Positions 56,201 to 64,000 of a stretch of DNA of 64,000 nt are shown piece after piece. The DNA comes from Bradymonadales bacterium (GTDB taxonomy: Bacteria > Myxococcota_A > Bradymonadia > JAFGEP01): positions 1 through 64,000 of the forward strand of contig JAFGEP010000086.1 of NCBI GenBank assembly GCA_016931535.1. The letters are read 5' to 3'. A program made the translations under genes and the position numbers. Every line of letters starts with the position of its first letter. Position 1 is the first letter of the stretch. The notes under the pieces were generated by a model. It was not told the DNA's origin and made no database searches. It saw only the letters and a program-made list of their open reading frames with translations.

Positions 56201-58183
56201 GGGAACCTCGATCTGGCCTTGTGGCATGGCGACCAGCTGGTCGCCTCCAGCAGCTCCACCGACGACAGCGAGCAGATCGAGCTTCTGATCGACGACCCCG
56301 GCAGCTACTACCTCGAGGTGTTCGCGACCGATGGGCAGGACAACCCCTATACCCTGTCGGTCTCCATCGACCGGTCTGAATGCCCGGACGACCGCATGGA
56401 GCCGAACGACTCCTGGGAAGATGCCACCCCCATCGCCTCCGGGATCTACGACGACCTGGTCCTTTGCCCGCTGGCGGAGGACTGGTTGGCCATCGCGGTG
56501 CCATCCCCCAGCCACCTGGCCGTGACCATGTTGAGCACCCCCCTGTTCCCGGAGGAGGATATCCAGCTGGAGCTGTACGACCTGAGCGACATGCCGGGCG
56601 GCTCTCCTCTGTTTGTCAGCGGGATCGACCGGGATCTGGATACGATCGAGGTGGAGATCGGGTCGGATGGTCTCGGCACCTACCTGGCTCGCGTGTTTCA
56701 ACCGGAAGGTGCGCCGCTGTGGGCGGCTGCCCCCTATCTGTTGGAGGTTCGCCGAGGGCTGCCCTCCTCCTGCCCCCGGGACCGGTACGAGCCCAACGAT
56801 ACCAGCCTGCAAGCGGTCCGGCTTTCCCCTTCGGGCAGCATCGCCGCCTTCGCTTGCGACGACGACTGGTATGTCGTTCACCTGTTCGCCGGGCAAACCC
56901 TCCAGGTCCGCATGGACTACGCCGTTGCCGGAGGCACAAAGCCCTCGGCGGCCATCTACCTGGATCCCGAGGGCGAACCGGTAGCCGGCCCCGGAGAGTA
57001 CTACATCTACCATCAATCCAACGAGACGGGGCCGGTATACCTGAACGTGAGTCCGCAGGACAGCCAGAGGGCCTATCGGCTGACCCTCACCACCGACGCC
57101 GCGGCAGAGGTCTGTACCCTGGACGACCCCACCGAGGACGACGACACCATCGCCACGGCCACCCCCTATCTTGCCCCTCTGACGGGGTACCTGTGCGACG
57201 AGGTCGACTACTTCAGCCTGACCCCCACAAGCGGGCAGGATCTGCTGGTGCAGCTCACCCATCCTCCCATCGACCCCCCGCCTCTGCTCGATATCGTGAA
57301 CGGCGGAGAGGTCCTGGTCGGTTCGGCAACTCCCGTCAACGCCTCGCTGTTGGCCGGATGGTTCACCTGGCTGTCAACCGGGTCGGCATACTTACGCCTG
57401 GGGGACCCGAGTGACGAGGTCAATGCACCCTACTTGCTGGAAGTGGAGGCCTTCGGCCCGGTGGCCACCGATGCGCTCGAACCCAACGACACCTACTCCT
57501 CCCCGCACAGCCTGCTCCCTGCCAACGTGGGTGTGCTGCTGTCCAACCTCAGCCTGAGCCACCAATCGGATCTCGACTTCTACCGGTTCACCGGCAACGC
57601 AGGCCGGCGCGTCGGAGCTCAGATCGCCATCGAGGAGGGCGGTGACGCCATCTTGAGGTTGTACGACCCCGCCGGGATCCTCCTGATGGAGAGCAACCGT
57701 TCCGAACCCGGTCGGCTCAAGGAAGCGGTCTGGGCCACCGCTGCCACCACCGGCCCCTATACCATTCAGGTCGCCGGACCGACGCCCGCCCCGGCACGCT
57801 ACAGCCTGAGGGCCCTTGACCAGGCCGATCCCGTCTGCACCGACTCCGGCTCCAACCGGAGCTACGCCTCGGCGGAAGTGATCTACGTGGGGACCAACAC
57901 CACCAAGGAGGTGTGCACCGGACCGGGCGACTGGTATCGAACCGACCAGACGCTGGTAGCCGACCAGTCAATCTCCATCTCGGTCGCCCACGACCTGCGC
58001 CATGCCGACCTCGATCTCGAGATCTACGAGGCTTCGGAGAGCATCCTGATGGAGACCCACACCTTGAGCTCCCCAGAAACCCTGGTCTACACGGCCACAG
58101 GCACCTCTCGGGTGACCTTCAGGGTCTACATCGATGACGGTGGCGCCACCGCCCAGTACCAGCTGGCAATCGCCTGGGAATGA
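53261..58183 (+). CDS. Large repeat lipoprotein with PPC-like domains
   Basis: About 1640 aa from ATG 53261; an upstream GTG (53243) is less suited to the signal peptide. Lipobox LSAGFLGC (Cys22). A Cys-rich segment (CPCTSPFDCPPGETCLNQQC) follows, then an acidic P/D/E linker with tandem DLEPDPDL. About eleven repeats of ~110-140 aa follow, each opening with a C-x-D-D...EPND-type motif and a second Cys before an (E/D)DWY-like strand: the pattern of bacterial pre-peptidase C-terminal domains. No catalytic domain. Likely a surface or outer-membrane-anchored adhesive or structural protein. Confidence 0.82.
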   Translation: MDRHTLWPFLLLFALSAGFLGCSDEPTTTPAEDLAQCEAGTLCPCTSPFDCPPGETCLNQQCVPLGGDMTDAGEPADLPVEVVDLPDLEPDPDLIEDLEPDPDLVDDTADLELIDQPEEEELPSCIDDNYDQPVHRYGNDTCNRAIPLTTGNNSGLVLCPDDPEPGQSYDYWSYLASEHQEVIFFVQTIGTVASTLYDTSCTSPPIDEAEPVEGGYLASAMTCGQETFKLMVDGAVSERTEYAIEITSSRLPCNDDGFEPSSDSRDTAPMIELATDVDLVFCDVGGEQDWLRFEVQDRGFVADIRATYDAEAICNDLTLTLWQDGLTGARQTSTVTDSGAAIHTTPLEPGGYAIQVTNGEAGEGPYRLRVDLAEVTNCTAFDTYHEPDNSEAQALAPGMPITFDGSGNLANPEQFANLVMCEDDEVDLFAVAMTAASLVELEIETSRLDDPPRVWFYPQGEQPDASHRIDPVEGRFFLSHFSPTAGTWFLRVEPGYRFSRNYYSLDARRSLCTFDRFELNNTADSAYRFGAVTVNETGIGLCATDDTIDWYARPTASYRDQQIRVDNQPGQPLDVSLYFAPYAPKNRHCITHLECEEGETCLGARGCALPLLSDTVLTSSFVELSYWTDGLGGEYLMSVEATGSDVGGGYGFRWTDSFTCPDDSFGNNHSIPTAYAIPLPTEGPLVGDLCVNVTTVKDKDYFTVSVPAQTQLQVSLFFLPGDQVELQLPCSGTTQSSSSGMLSTSTRVGDSATDVCFMVRGVTAQTGRSVIPYNLLLTTSGIEETCQDDSFESNDSIGEASPVNGGLPWVDAALSVGEDLTICGSDADYFEVRAVAGDMVMADALFGASAGDLDLELRGPCQEGVCLELLAQAIGTSDDASLRHTVDENGSYVIGVLAEGSDLNQVYGLNVGMASTCNPSADPYEPNDTPDDAVLDGPSDSPESLALCSKGSSQPDLDWFRYDLLVDDLITIDAAFSHYHGNLDLALWHGDQLVASSSSTDDSEQIELLIDDPGSYYLEVFATDGQDNPYTLSVSIDRSECPDDRMEPNDSWEDATPIASGIYDDLVLCPLAEDWLAIAVPSPSHLAVTMLSTPLFPEEDIQLELYDLSDMPGGSPLFVSGIDRDLDTIEVEIGSDGLGTYLARVFQPEGAPLWAAAPYLLEVRRGLPSSCPRDRYEPNDTSLQAVRLSPSGSIAAFACDDDWYVVHLFAGQTLQVRMDYAVAGGTKPSAAIYLDPEGEPVAGPGEYYIYHQSNETGPVYLNVSPQDSQRAYRLTLTTDAAAEVCTLDDPTEDDDTIATATPYLAPLTGYLCDEVDYFSLTPTSGQDLLVQLTHPPIDPPPLLDIVNGGEVLVGSATPVNASLLAGWFTWLSTGSAYLRLGDPSDEVNAPYLLEVEAFGPVATDALEPNDTYSSPHSLLPANVGVLLSNLSLSHQSDLDFYRFTGNAGRRVGAQIAIEEGGDAILRLYDPAGILLMESNRSEPGRLKEAVWATAATTGPYTIQVAGPTPAPARYSLRALDQADPVCTDSGSNRSYASAEVIYVGTNTTKEVCTGPGDWYRTDQTLVADQSISISVAHDLRHADLDLEIYEASESILMETHTLSSPETLVYTATGTSRVTFRVYIDDGGATAQYQLAIAWE

Positions 58184-58213
58184 CCGTTCAAACCTGGCAC
58201 CTGCGTCTGACCG

Positions 58214-58930
58214 CTAGCCCCCCAAGCTCTCGTACCGTTTCAAGATCGCCTCCCGGACCTGGTCGGTCAGCGCCAGGCGATCATCCAGGGTGAGGTGATC
58301 GGTGGGGATCGGCTTGCCGACAGACAGCCGGATGACCCCGGGGGTGACCCTCAGGCTGTGGCGGTTCATGACCTGGTAGGAGCCCCTGATGGCGATGGGA
58401 ACGATAGGGACCCCCGACTTGATGGCCAGGAGGAAAGCCCCCCTCTTGAATGGCGCGATGTTGCCATCGTGCGAACGGGTCCCCTCGGCGAACACGAAGA
58501 TCGGCACCCCTTTTTTGATCTTGTCCACGGCCCGATCCATGGCCCGATAGGCCTGGTCGGGCTTGCTCCGGTGCACGATCGGACAGCCGACCCGGATCAT
58601 GTACCAGCCGAACAGCGGGATCAGCGCCAGCTCGATCTTGGCGACGAACCGCAGGCGGTGAGGAAGCACCGTGAACAGGGAGGCCACGTCGAAGTAACCC
58701 TGGTGGTTGGAGACGAAGATGTAGGGGACAGAGGGATCCAGCTCGTCCAGGTCGCCCTCGGGCACGACCCGGGCGCCCCCCAGCTTGAGCATGACCGGAG
58801 CCCAGAGCCGTTTCGCGATCCACAGCATGACCGGTGCCGTGCCGGGAACCAGGCCGATGACCAGACCGACGATCAGCAGGGTCACCGTCCAGGGCAGAAA
58901 GAACGCGTGGAAGAGAAGGGTACGTGCCAT
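58214..58930 (-). CDS. plsC: 1-acyl-sn-glycerol-3-phosphate acyltransferase
   Basis: 238 aa from ATG 58930 (AAGGAG upstream; the longer upstream frame is not credible). N-terminal membrane helix, NHQGYFD (the NHx4D catalytic motif), FAEGTRS (EGTR motif), and VPIAIRG. Makes phosphatidic acid at the inner membrane. Divergent from gyrA. Confidence 0.9.
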   Translation of the reverse strand: MARTLLFHAFFLPWTVTLLIVGLVIGLVPGTAPVMLWIAKRLWAPVMLKLGGARVVPEGDLDELDPSVPYIFVSNHQGYFDVASLFTVLPHRLRFVAKIELALIPLFGWYMIRVGCPIVHRSKPDQAYRAMDRAVDKIKKGVPIFVFAEGTRSHDGNIAPFKRGAFLLAIKSGVPIVPIAIRGSYQVMNRHSLRVTPGVIRLSVGKPIPTDHLTLDDRLALTDQVREAILKRYESLGG

Positions 58931-59059
58931 GGGTCTCCTTGCCGGAGTGCGCCAGCCTCGGGTCATCCGGGGTCTTGCCAACCGAAGCGTTGGTTTCATC
59001 GCGGTTCGCGCCGACCGGCGACCGTCAACCGAGATGCAAAACCGCGCTGTGCGATCGGC

Positions 59060-59088
59060 ATGGTACAGGAAAAACAAAGCTATTTCAA
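59060..59088 (-). promoter_or_regulatory. Predicted plsC promoter
   Basis: Minus strand TTGAAA (59088-59083), 17-bp spacer, TACCAT (59065-59060). Leader about 120 nt. Confidence 0.5.
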
Positions 59089-59089
59089 A

Positions 59090-59105
59090 CAGTTAGTTTT
59101 AACTG
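59090..59105. promoter_or_regulatory. Inverted repeat between divergent plsC and gyrA promoters
   Basis: CAGTTA-GTTT-TAACTG, a perfect 6-bp inverted repeat lying exactly between the two predicted -35 elements (59088 and 59112). Candidate operator for one or both genes. Confidence 0.4.
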
Positions 59106-59111
59106 CCCGGC

Positions 59112-59140
59112 TTGTCGCCCCCCCTGCAATCTGGTATCTT
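59112..59140 (+). promoter_or_regulatory. Predicted gyrA promoter
   Basis: TTGTCG (59112-59117), 17-bp spacer, TATCTT (59135-59140), 48 bp before the ATG. Confidence 0.5.
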
Positions 59141-59187
59141 CCCTCAAACGGTGAAGCGATTGCATCCGCTTCCCATCGGAGCGAGGC

Positions 59188-61761
59188 ATGGTCGAAGCGC
59201 CAAACATCATCCCTGTGAACATCGAGGACGAGGTCTCCGCCTCCTATATCGACTACGCCATGAGCGTGATCATCGGGCGGGCGCTCCCCGATGTCCGCGA
59301 TGGCCTGAAACCGGTACATCGGCGCATTCTCTACGCCATGTACGAGCAATCAAACTACTACAACCGGCCCTACAAGAAATCGGCGCGCATCGTCGGAGAC
59401 GTCATCGGCAAGTATCACCCCCATGGAGATGCGGCGGTATATGACGCCCTGGTCCGCATGGCCCAGGAGTTCAACATGCGGGTGCCACTGGTGGATGGCC
59501 AGGGGAACTTCGGCTCCATCGACGGCGACCCCCCCGCGGCCATGCGGTACACCGAGGTCCGCATGGCGCGTGCGGCCAACGAGCTGCTGGCCGACATCGA
59601 AAAGGAGACGGTGGCCTTCGGCCCGAACTACGACGACAACGAGAAGGAGCCGTTGGTCCTGCCGGCGCGGATCCCGAACCTGCTGGTGAACGGTTCGGAG
59701 GGCATCGCCGTGGGGATGGCGACCAAGATCCCTCCTCACAACCTGACGGAGGTAATCGACGCCACCATTCACCTGATTCACAACCCCCAGGCGTCGGTCC
59801 TGGAGCTGATGCGGTTCATACCGGGCCCCGACTTCCCCACCCACGGTTTCATCTGCGGTACCGAGGGGATCCGAGAAGCATATGAGACCGGACGCGGCGT
59901 CATCCAGGTTCGGGCGCGATGCGAGGTAGTGACCCATCCTCGGACCGAGCGTGAGGCGATCGTCATCCACGAGCTGCCCTACCAGGTCAACAAGGCTCGT
60001 CTGTTGGAGAAGATCGCCGAGCTGGTGCGGGACAAGAGAATCGGAGGCATCTCCGACCTCAGGGACGAATCCGATCGGCGCGGGATGCGCGTCGTGATCG
60101 ACCTGAAGAAGGACGCGGTGGGCGAGGTGGTGCTCAACCACCTCTACAAGATGACGCCCATGCAGACCTCCTTCGGCATCATCCTGTTGGCCATCGTCGG
60201 GGGAAGGCCCGCCACGCTCAGCCTGACCGAGGTACTTCAGCACTTCCTCGACTTCCGGCGCGATGTAATTACCCGGCGGACCCGTTTCGAGCTGCGGCAA
60301 GGGCTGGCGCGGGAACATATCCTCCTGGGTTACCAGATCGCCCTGGACAACCTCGATGCGATCATCCACCTCATCCGAAGCAGCCGCACGGTCGAAGAGG
60401 CGCGCGAGGGCCTGATGCAAGGATTCGCCCTCAGTCAGAAGCAAGCCCAGGCGATCTTGGATCTTCGGCTCCAGCGGTTGACCGGAATGGAGCGGGACAA
60501 GATCCTCGAGGAGCTGCAGGCCGTTCAGGCGCTGATCGCCCGACTGCGCGCCATCTTGGCCGACGAACAGCTGCTCATGGAGCTCATCGTCCAGGAGCTC
60601 CAGGAGGTCAAACAGCTCCATGGAGAACCCAGGCGGACCGAGATCGTCGGACAGCAGGTGGCGCTGACCGAGGAGGACCTCATTGCGGACGAGGCCATGG
60701 TCGTCACCGTGACCCATACCGGCTACATCAAGCGAACACCGCTCAACATCTATCGCTCCCAGAAGCGCGGTGGACGCGGCCGGACCGGCATGACCACCAA
60801 GGAAGACGACTTCATCGAGTTCATCTTCGTGGCCTCCACCCATACCGAAATCCTGGTCTTCACCACCTTCGGGCGGGTGTTCCAGCTCAAGGTCCACGAG
60901 CTTCCTCTCGGCAGTCCGGCCACCCGGGGCAGGCCGATCGTCAACCTCCTGGGTTTCGATCCAGAGGAGGGCATCGCCTGCGTGCTCCCCATCGAGTCCA
61001 CCGACGTGGGGGAGTACATCGTCATGGCCACCGAGCAGGGAACCATCAAACGAACCTTGCTGGATGCCTACTCCAACATCCTGTCCCGCGGCATCATCGC
61101 CATCAAGCTGCGAGATGGGGATCGACTGACCCATGTCAGGCTATGCAGTGACAGCGACCGCATCCTGATGGTCTCCCGCCAAGGATTGAGCATCCAGTTC
61201 GAGGTTCGCTCGGTCCCCCCCACCGGTCGCGACACCATGGGTGTTCGGGGAATGCGCCTGGATGATGAAGACAAGGTGGTCGGGATGGAGGTGCTTCGAG
61301 ACACCTCCCTGAACATCCTGACCGTGACCGAAAACGGCTTTGGCAAGAGAACCCCGGTGCAGGACTACCCCCTGCAGGGGCGTGGCGGCAAAGGGGTCAT
61401 CACCATCAAGACCTCGGAGCGCAACGGCCTGGTAGTCGGCGCCCGGCTGGTGAGCGACGAAGATGAGATCGTCATGATCACCAACACGGGCAAGGTGATC
61501 CGAATGGCAGCCGGCGTCATCCACGTGTTTGGCAGAAATACCCAGGGGGTCCGGTTGATGCGCCTGGAATCGGAGGAATGGGTGGCGGGCATCGCGCTCC
61601 TGGCCGAAAAGGAAGACGAGGACCTGGAGGAAAACCAGGAGGACGAGAACCTGGCCGAAAAGGAGGATGAGGACCTGGGGGAAAACCAGGAGGACGAGGA
61701 CCTGGACCCGCCCGGGTCAAATCCTGAAACATCGGAGGAAGAGAACCCCGAAAACGAGTAG
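59188..61761 (+). CDS. gyrA: DNA gyrase subunit A
   Basis: 857 aa. Catalytic Tyr121 in [26 protein letters not shown] with Ala82 at the E. coli Ser83 position and Asp86 at Asp87. The C-terminal beta-pinwheel has an intact GyrA box QKRGGRG (about residue 530), marking gyrase rather than topoisomerase IV. The last ~50 residues are highly acidic and include a 17-aa unit repeated twice. gyrB is not in the window. Downstream atpZ starts 38 bp later and may be co-transcribed. Confidence 0.96.
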   Translation: MVEAPNIIPVNIEDEVSASYIDYAMSVIIGRALPDVRDGLKPVHRRILYAMYEQSNYYNRPYKKSARIVGDVIGKYHPHGDAAVYDALVRMAQEFNMRVPLVDGQGNFGSIDGDPPAAMRYTEVRMARAANELLADIEKETVAFGPNYDDNEKEPLVLPARIPNLLVNGSEGIAVGMATKIPPHNLTEVIDATIHLIHNPQASVLELMRFIPGPDFPTHGFICGTEGIREAYETGRGVIQVRARCEVVTHPRTEREAIVIHELPYQVNKARLLEKIAELVRDKRIGGISDLRDESDRRGMRVVIDLKKDAVGEVVLNHLYKMTPMQTSFGIILLAIVGGRPATLSLTEVLQHFLDFRRDVITRRTRFELRQGLAREHILLGYQIALDNLDAIIHLIRSSRTVEEAREGLMQGFALSQKQAQAILDLRLQRLTGMERDKILEELQAVQALIARLRAILADEQLLMELIVQELQEVKQLHGEPRRTEIVGQQVALTEEDLIADEAMVVTVTHTGYIKRTPLNIYRSQKRGGRGRTGMTTKEDDFIEFIFVASTHTEILVFTTFGRVFQLKVHELPLGSPATRGRPIVNLLGFDPEEGIACVLPIESTDVGEYIVMATEQGTIKRTLLDAYSNILSRGIIAIKLRDGDRLTHVRLCSDSDRILMVSRQGLSIQFEVRSVPPTGRDTMGVRGMRLDDEDKVVGMEVLRDTSLNILTVTENGFGKRTPVQDYPLQGRGGKGVITIKTSERNGLVVGARLVSDEDEIVMITNTGKVIRMAAGVIHVFGRNTQGVRLMRLESEEWVAGIALLAEKEDEDLEENQEDENLAEKEDEDLGENQEDEDLDPPGSNPETSEEENPENE
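61603..61704 (+). repeat. 51-bp tandem duplication in the gyrA tail
   Basis: Two in-frame copies (61603-61653, 61654-61704) encode [17 protein letters not shown] and a variant with three or fewer changes. A minisatellite-like array inside the acidic tail. Confidence 0.85.
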
Positions 61762-61799
61762 CGCCTCTGGCCCTTGACACCACACCAGCGCCGGGAATC

Positions 61800-62234
61800 A
61801 TGACCGCTCCCACGTCCAAAGACCCCTCGGTCCCTCCCGTTGATCCGGAACCACCCCAAGAGGCTCCACTCGGACAGTCCGGCGATTTTGACCTCTCCCA
61901 GTCCCCTACCCAACAAGGCGTACCCCTGCCAGAGCCCACCAACGACGATCTGCCGCAGGCCGCCACCTCAGATGCCGAAGACAACCAGGACGGGGGCCTG
62001 ATCTCGCGGGAGTACCGCCGCGTCATGTACCAGTTCAGCTTCATCGGCATCGAGTTCGGGGTAGCGCTGGCTCTGGGGGCTCTCCTCGGACGGTGGCTGG
62101 ATCGCAAGCTCGACACCGCCCCTTGGTTCCTGCTGGCTTGTGTGTTGTTTGGCCTTGCAGTAGCATCGAGAGACCTGTATCGGGCCTGCCGCAAGGCCTA
62201 CCCGAACACGAAAGGCAAGGGAACCCCCTCGTGA
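61800..62234 (+). CDS. atpZ: AtpZ/AtpI family ATP synthase accessory protein
   Basis: 144 aa. Disordered acidic N-terminal 60 aa, then two transmembrane helices with GVALALGALLGRWLDRKLDT and the short loop typical of AtpZ. Helps F0 c-ring assembly or Mg2+/Ca2+ uptake in other bacteria. Its stop overlaps the atpI start (TGATG). Confidence 0.8.
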   Translation: MTAPTSKDPSVPPVDPEPPQEAPLGQSGDFDLSQSPTQQGVPLPEPTNDDLPQAATSDAEDNQDGGLISREYRRVMYQFSFIGIEFGVALALGALLGRWLDRKLDTAPWFLLACVLFGLAVASRDLYRACRKAYPNTKGKGTPS

Positions 62235-62626
62235 TGGATCTCCAGCTCATTCGCCGCGCCGAGAGGGCCACGCTGGCCCTGGGTGCCATCGCCGTTTTGG
62301 CCAGCCTGGTGACGAGGGACCTGCGGCTCATCTCCGGAGTGGCCGTTGGAGCGACGGTGGGTTGGCTGAACCTGGTCGTCGTTCGTAGCCTGGTAGTTCG
62401 CTATCTACGGGCCACGGCTCCCAAGGGGGCGGTGGTGGGTCTGTTCTTTGTCAAGTTTGCCCTGCTGGCGGGGCTGGTGGCTGTCTGTGTGCTGGTATTG
62501 GGTGTCAGCGGCACCGGTTTTCTGATCGGGTTCTTCGCGTTGGTGGTGGCCGTCACTGTAATTCCATTGATCTACGGAATCCAGGGGGGACACAGCCAGC
62601 AGGAGCGGCAAGAAGAGGAATCATGA
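62234..62626 (+). CDS. atpI: ATP synthase subunit I (AtpI-like)
   Basis: 130 aa from ATG 62234 (a GTG 3 bp upstream is also possible). Four hydrophobic segments arranged as in AtpI, polar charged tail. Overlaps atpB by 4 bp (ATGA). Probably an assembly factor for the c-ring. Confidence 0.8.
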   Translation: MDLQLIRRAERATLALGAIAVLASLVTRDLRLISGVAVGATVGWLNLVVVRSLVVRYLRATAPKGAVVGLFFVKFALLAGLVAVCVLVLGVSGTGFLIGFFALVVAVTVIPLIYGIQGGHSQQERQEEES

Positions 62627-63474
62627 CCACGAGAGCGGCTCGAGCCGAGAAGAGACCGTCCTTCTCCTTCCTCCTGAAGGTTGCCCCGGCGGCCTTGGCC
62701 ACCTTGCTGACCGGCTGCAGCAACGCCAGTCAGTACGAGCATTTCACCTGGCTCAACCGGATACCCGGTTTCAACCGGCTGGATCACCACCTGGGGGTCA
62801 CCTTTTGGGGCAGCAGCGTGCGCCACGTGGTGCTGTCCCTGATCATGACCGCCATCGTGGTGCTGCTGGCCCAGCGTGCCTTCCGCAACCTGCGGGATGC
62901 CCAGCAGGCCCTGGTGCCCTCCGACAAGCCCAACGCCGCCAATTTCTTCGAGATCATCCTCGACGCCGCCTATGGGACCCTGAAGGACGCCGCCGGCGAA
63001 AAATACGCCAGGCGCTGCCTCCCCCTGGTGGGCACCGTCACCATCTATGTCTTCTTCTCCAACATCCTCGGCCTGATTCCCGGCCTGTCACCACCCACCG
63101 ACAACCTCAACGCGACCATCGCCCCAGCCATCGTCGTCTTTTTCGGCACCCACTACTACGGGGTCAAGGAGCACGGTGCTTTCAAGTACGCCAAGCACTT
63201 TCTGGGACCCGTCTGGTATATCGCCCCCCTCTACCTGGCCATCGAGATCGTCAGCCACCTGTTTCGGGTGGTCTCCCTCTCTTTCCGTCTGATGGGAAAC
63301 ATGATCGGCGACCACAAGGTGATCTCGGCATTTCTCGGGTTGACCCTCTTCTCCTATATCTTCCCCGTTCCGATGTACATCATGGGGCTCATCGTCTGCA
63401 CCATGCAGACCCTGGTCTTCACCTTGCTGACCATCGTCTACATCCAGCTGGCCGTGGCGCATCAGGAGCAATAG
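62623..63474 (+). CDS. atpB: ATP synthase F0 subunit a
   Basis: 283 aa, about six transmembrane helices. Essential Arg sits in SFRLMGNMIGDH; NILGLIPG and the end VYIQLAVAH are family-typical. The N-terminus is unusual: basic residues, a hydrophobic run, then LLTGC (Cys32), which fits a lipoprotein signal. No atpE follows; the next feature is tRNA-Pro. Confidence 0.93.
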   Translation: MTTRAARAEKRPSFSFLLKVAPAALATLLTGCSNASQYEHFTWLNRIPGFNRLDHHLGVTFWGSSVRHVVLSLIMTAIVVLLAQRAFRNLRDAQQALVPSDKPNAANFFEIILDAAYGTLKDAAGEKYARRCLPLVGTVTIYVFFSNILGLIPGLSPPTDNLNATIAPAIVVFFGTHYYGVKEHGAFKYAKHFLGPVWYIAPLYLAIEIVSHLFRVVSLSFRLMGNMIGDHKVISAFLGLTLFSYIFPVPMYIMGLIVCTMQTLVFTLLTIVYIQLAVAHQEQ

Positions 63475-63730
63475 CCCCCCGCCCCCTTTGTCACCCACTC
63501 TCGCCGACTGTGAACGACCTCCTTCTGCTGGGGTGGAAACATCGATCCGTCGCACGGAGCGTGGTCCAATCCGAGCCAGAACCCCGCCAGGGGGTTGGAA
63601 GCCAATGGCGGCGAGAAAGGGCCATCCCCCGGGCAACCTACCCCCAGCTCATCCTGCACGCACGATCCGTTTGACAGATGGGCCGCACTGGCATACAAGA
63701 GGCGCACCTTGGTGATTTCCAGGGACCAGG
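63475..63730. other. Gap between atpB and tRNA-Pro
   Basis: No atpE or other credible gene. Contains the tRNA promoter. I see no clear terminator for atpB. Confidence 0.5.
63671..63699 (+). promoter_or_regulatory. Promoter of tRNA-Pro
   Basis: Perfect TTGACA (63671-63676), 17-bp spacer, TACAAG (63694-63699), 31 bp before the tRNA. Confidence 0.58.
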
Positions 63731-63804
63731 CGGGGCGTGGCGCAGCCTGGTAGCGCGCCTGCTTCGGGAGCAGGAGGTCGTAGGTTCAAATCCTATCGCC
63801 CCGA
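63731..63804 (+). tRNA. tRNA-Pro(CGG)
   Basis: 74 nt, complete cloverleaf with acceptor CGGGGCG/CGCCCCG, anticodon loop TTCGGGA giving CGG (reads CCG), A73. CCA not encoded. Downstream a nested hairpin (about 63819-63858) without a good T-tract may end the transcript. Confidence 0.97.
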
Positions 63805-63894
63805 TTTACCGGCCAATGACTGGGTTCGCATTGCTGGCTGAGCTACCAGCCAAACCCGGCGTGTGTTTTGTCGAAGGGCAGGAGCGGGAACCCG

Positions 63895-64000
63895 TTACAC
63901 CTCGCTCCACAATCCCCTCAGCTGGATGTCGATCTCCTCGACGGTCTCCTCGTAGCCGAAGGTCGCGGCCCACAGTCGGGCTGTCTCCAACGCCTGTCGA
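63895..64000 (-). CDS. Partial CDS, C-terminal 34 aa, unknown
   Basis: An open frame runs in from the right edge on the minus strand and ends with TAA at 63897-63895. The visible end contains ARLWAATFGYEETVEEIDIQ and LRGLWSEV, with G/C-rich third positions. Helical, amphipathic. Too short to name. Confidence 0.55.
   Translation of the reverse strand, partial: RQALETARLWAATFGYEETVEEIDIQLRGLWSEV

Noticed and set aside
63488..63715. 75-aa frame after atpB, considered as atpE
   Set aside because: It is hydrophilic and Arg/Pro-rich, with none of the two-helix character of subunit c.

Overview
The window is bacterial DNA of high GC content, tightly packed with genes. The lineage looks delta-proteobacterial, most like Myxococcota or Bradymonadota. 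This rests on the large Cys-rich lipoprotein with an acidic D/E/P linker, a PrkA-YeaH-SpoVR set, a class II ribonucleotide reductase, and an HdrABC-FlxABCD operon typical of anaerobes. It is an inference from gene content; there is no rRNA to settle it. I see no insertion sequence, integrase, phage gene or CRISPR array, so this reads as chromosomal backbone.

Layout. 0-4.5 kb: nrdJ (B12-dependent ribonucleotide reductase, minus strand) with a sigma70-like promoter and two NrdR boxes about 400 bp upstream. 4.5-13.2 kb: a minus-strand cassette of a coiled-coil membrane protein, MoxR ATPase, DUF58 protein and two VWA membrane proteins. 13.5-20.7 kb: an operon with overlapping genes, hdrC-hdrB-hdrA-flxD-flxC-flxB-flxA, predicted to be a NADH-linked flavin-based electron-bifurcating complex. 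20.7-26.1 kb: a tandem HD/HD-GYP protein, a GT39-type glycosyltransferase, an Eis-like acetyltransferase and dCMP deaminase. 26.1-35.5 kb: a second MoxR-DUF58 cassette, with a TgpA-like transglutaminase, directly behind prkA-yeaH-spoVR. 35.9-37.0 kb: alanine dehydrogenase.

From 37 kb most genes are on the plus strand: an ECF sigma/anti-sigma pair, pgpA, a GtrA protein, a minus-strand GrpE-PDZ fusion, and an AI-2E family membrane protein. Then comes a cusC-cusB-cusA Cu(I)/Ag(I) efflux operon that retains the CusA methionine triad, followed by tRNA-Ala(CGC), a small Rho-N-like basic protein, a tandem DsbA-like protein and lipoproteins (one about 1640 aa built of repeats). The window ends with plsC diverging from gyrA, then atpZ-atpI-atpB, tRNA-Pro(CGG) and a partial gene at the edge.

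The most unusual items are: the GrpE-like domain fused to a PDZ domain; the two MoxR/DUF58 envelope cassettes, one joined to the PrkA stress-kinase set; the CusA with two extra hydrophobic segments; the tandem HD protein whose halves have lost complementary motifs; the AtpB with a lipobox-like N-terminus and no adjacent atpE; and the tandem-repeat lipoprotein. No single locus is clearly a new defence or mobile system. The best candidate for an undescribed functional unit is the run prkA-yeaH-spoVR-moxR-DUF58-tgpA.
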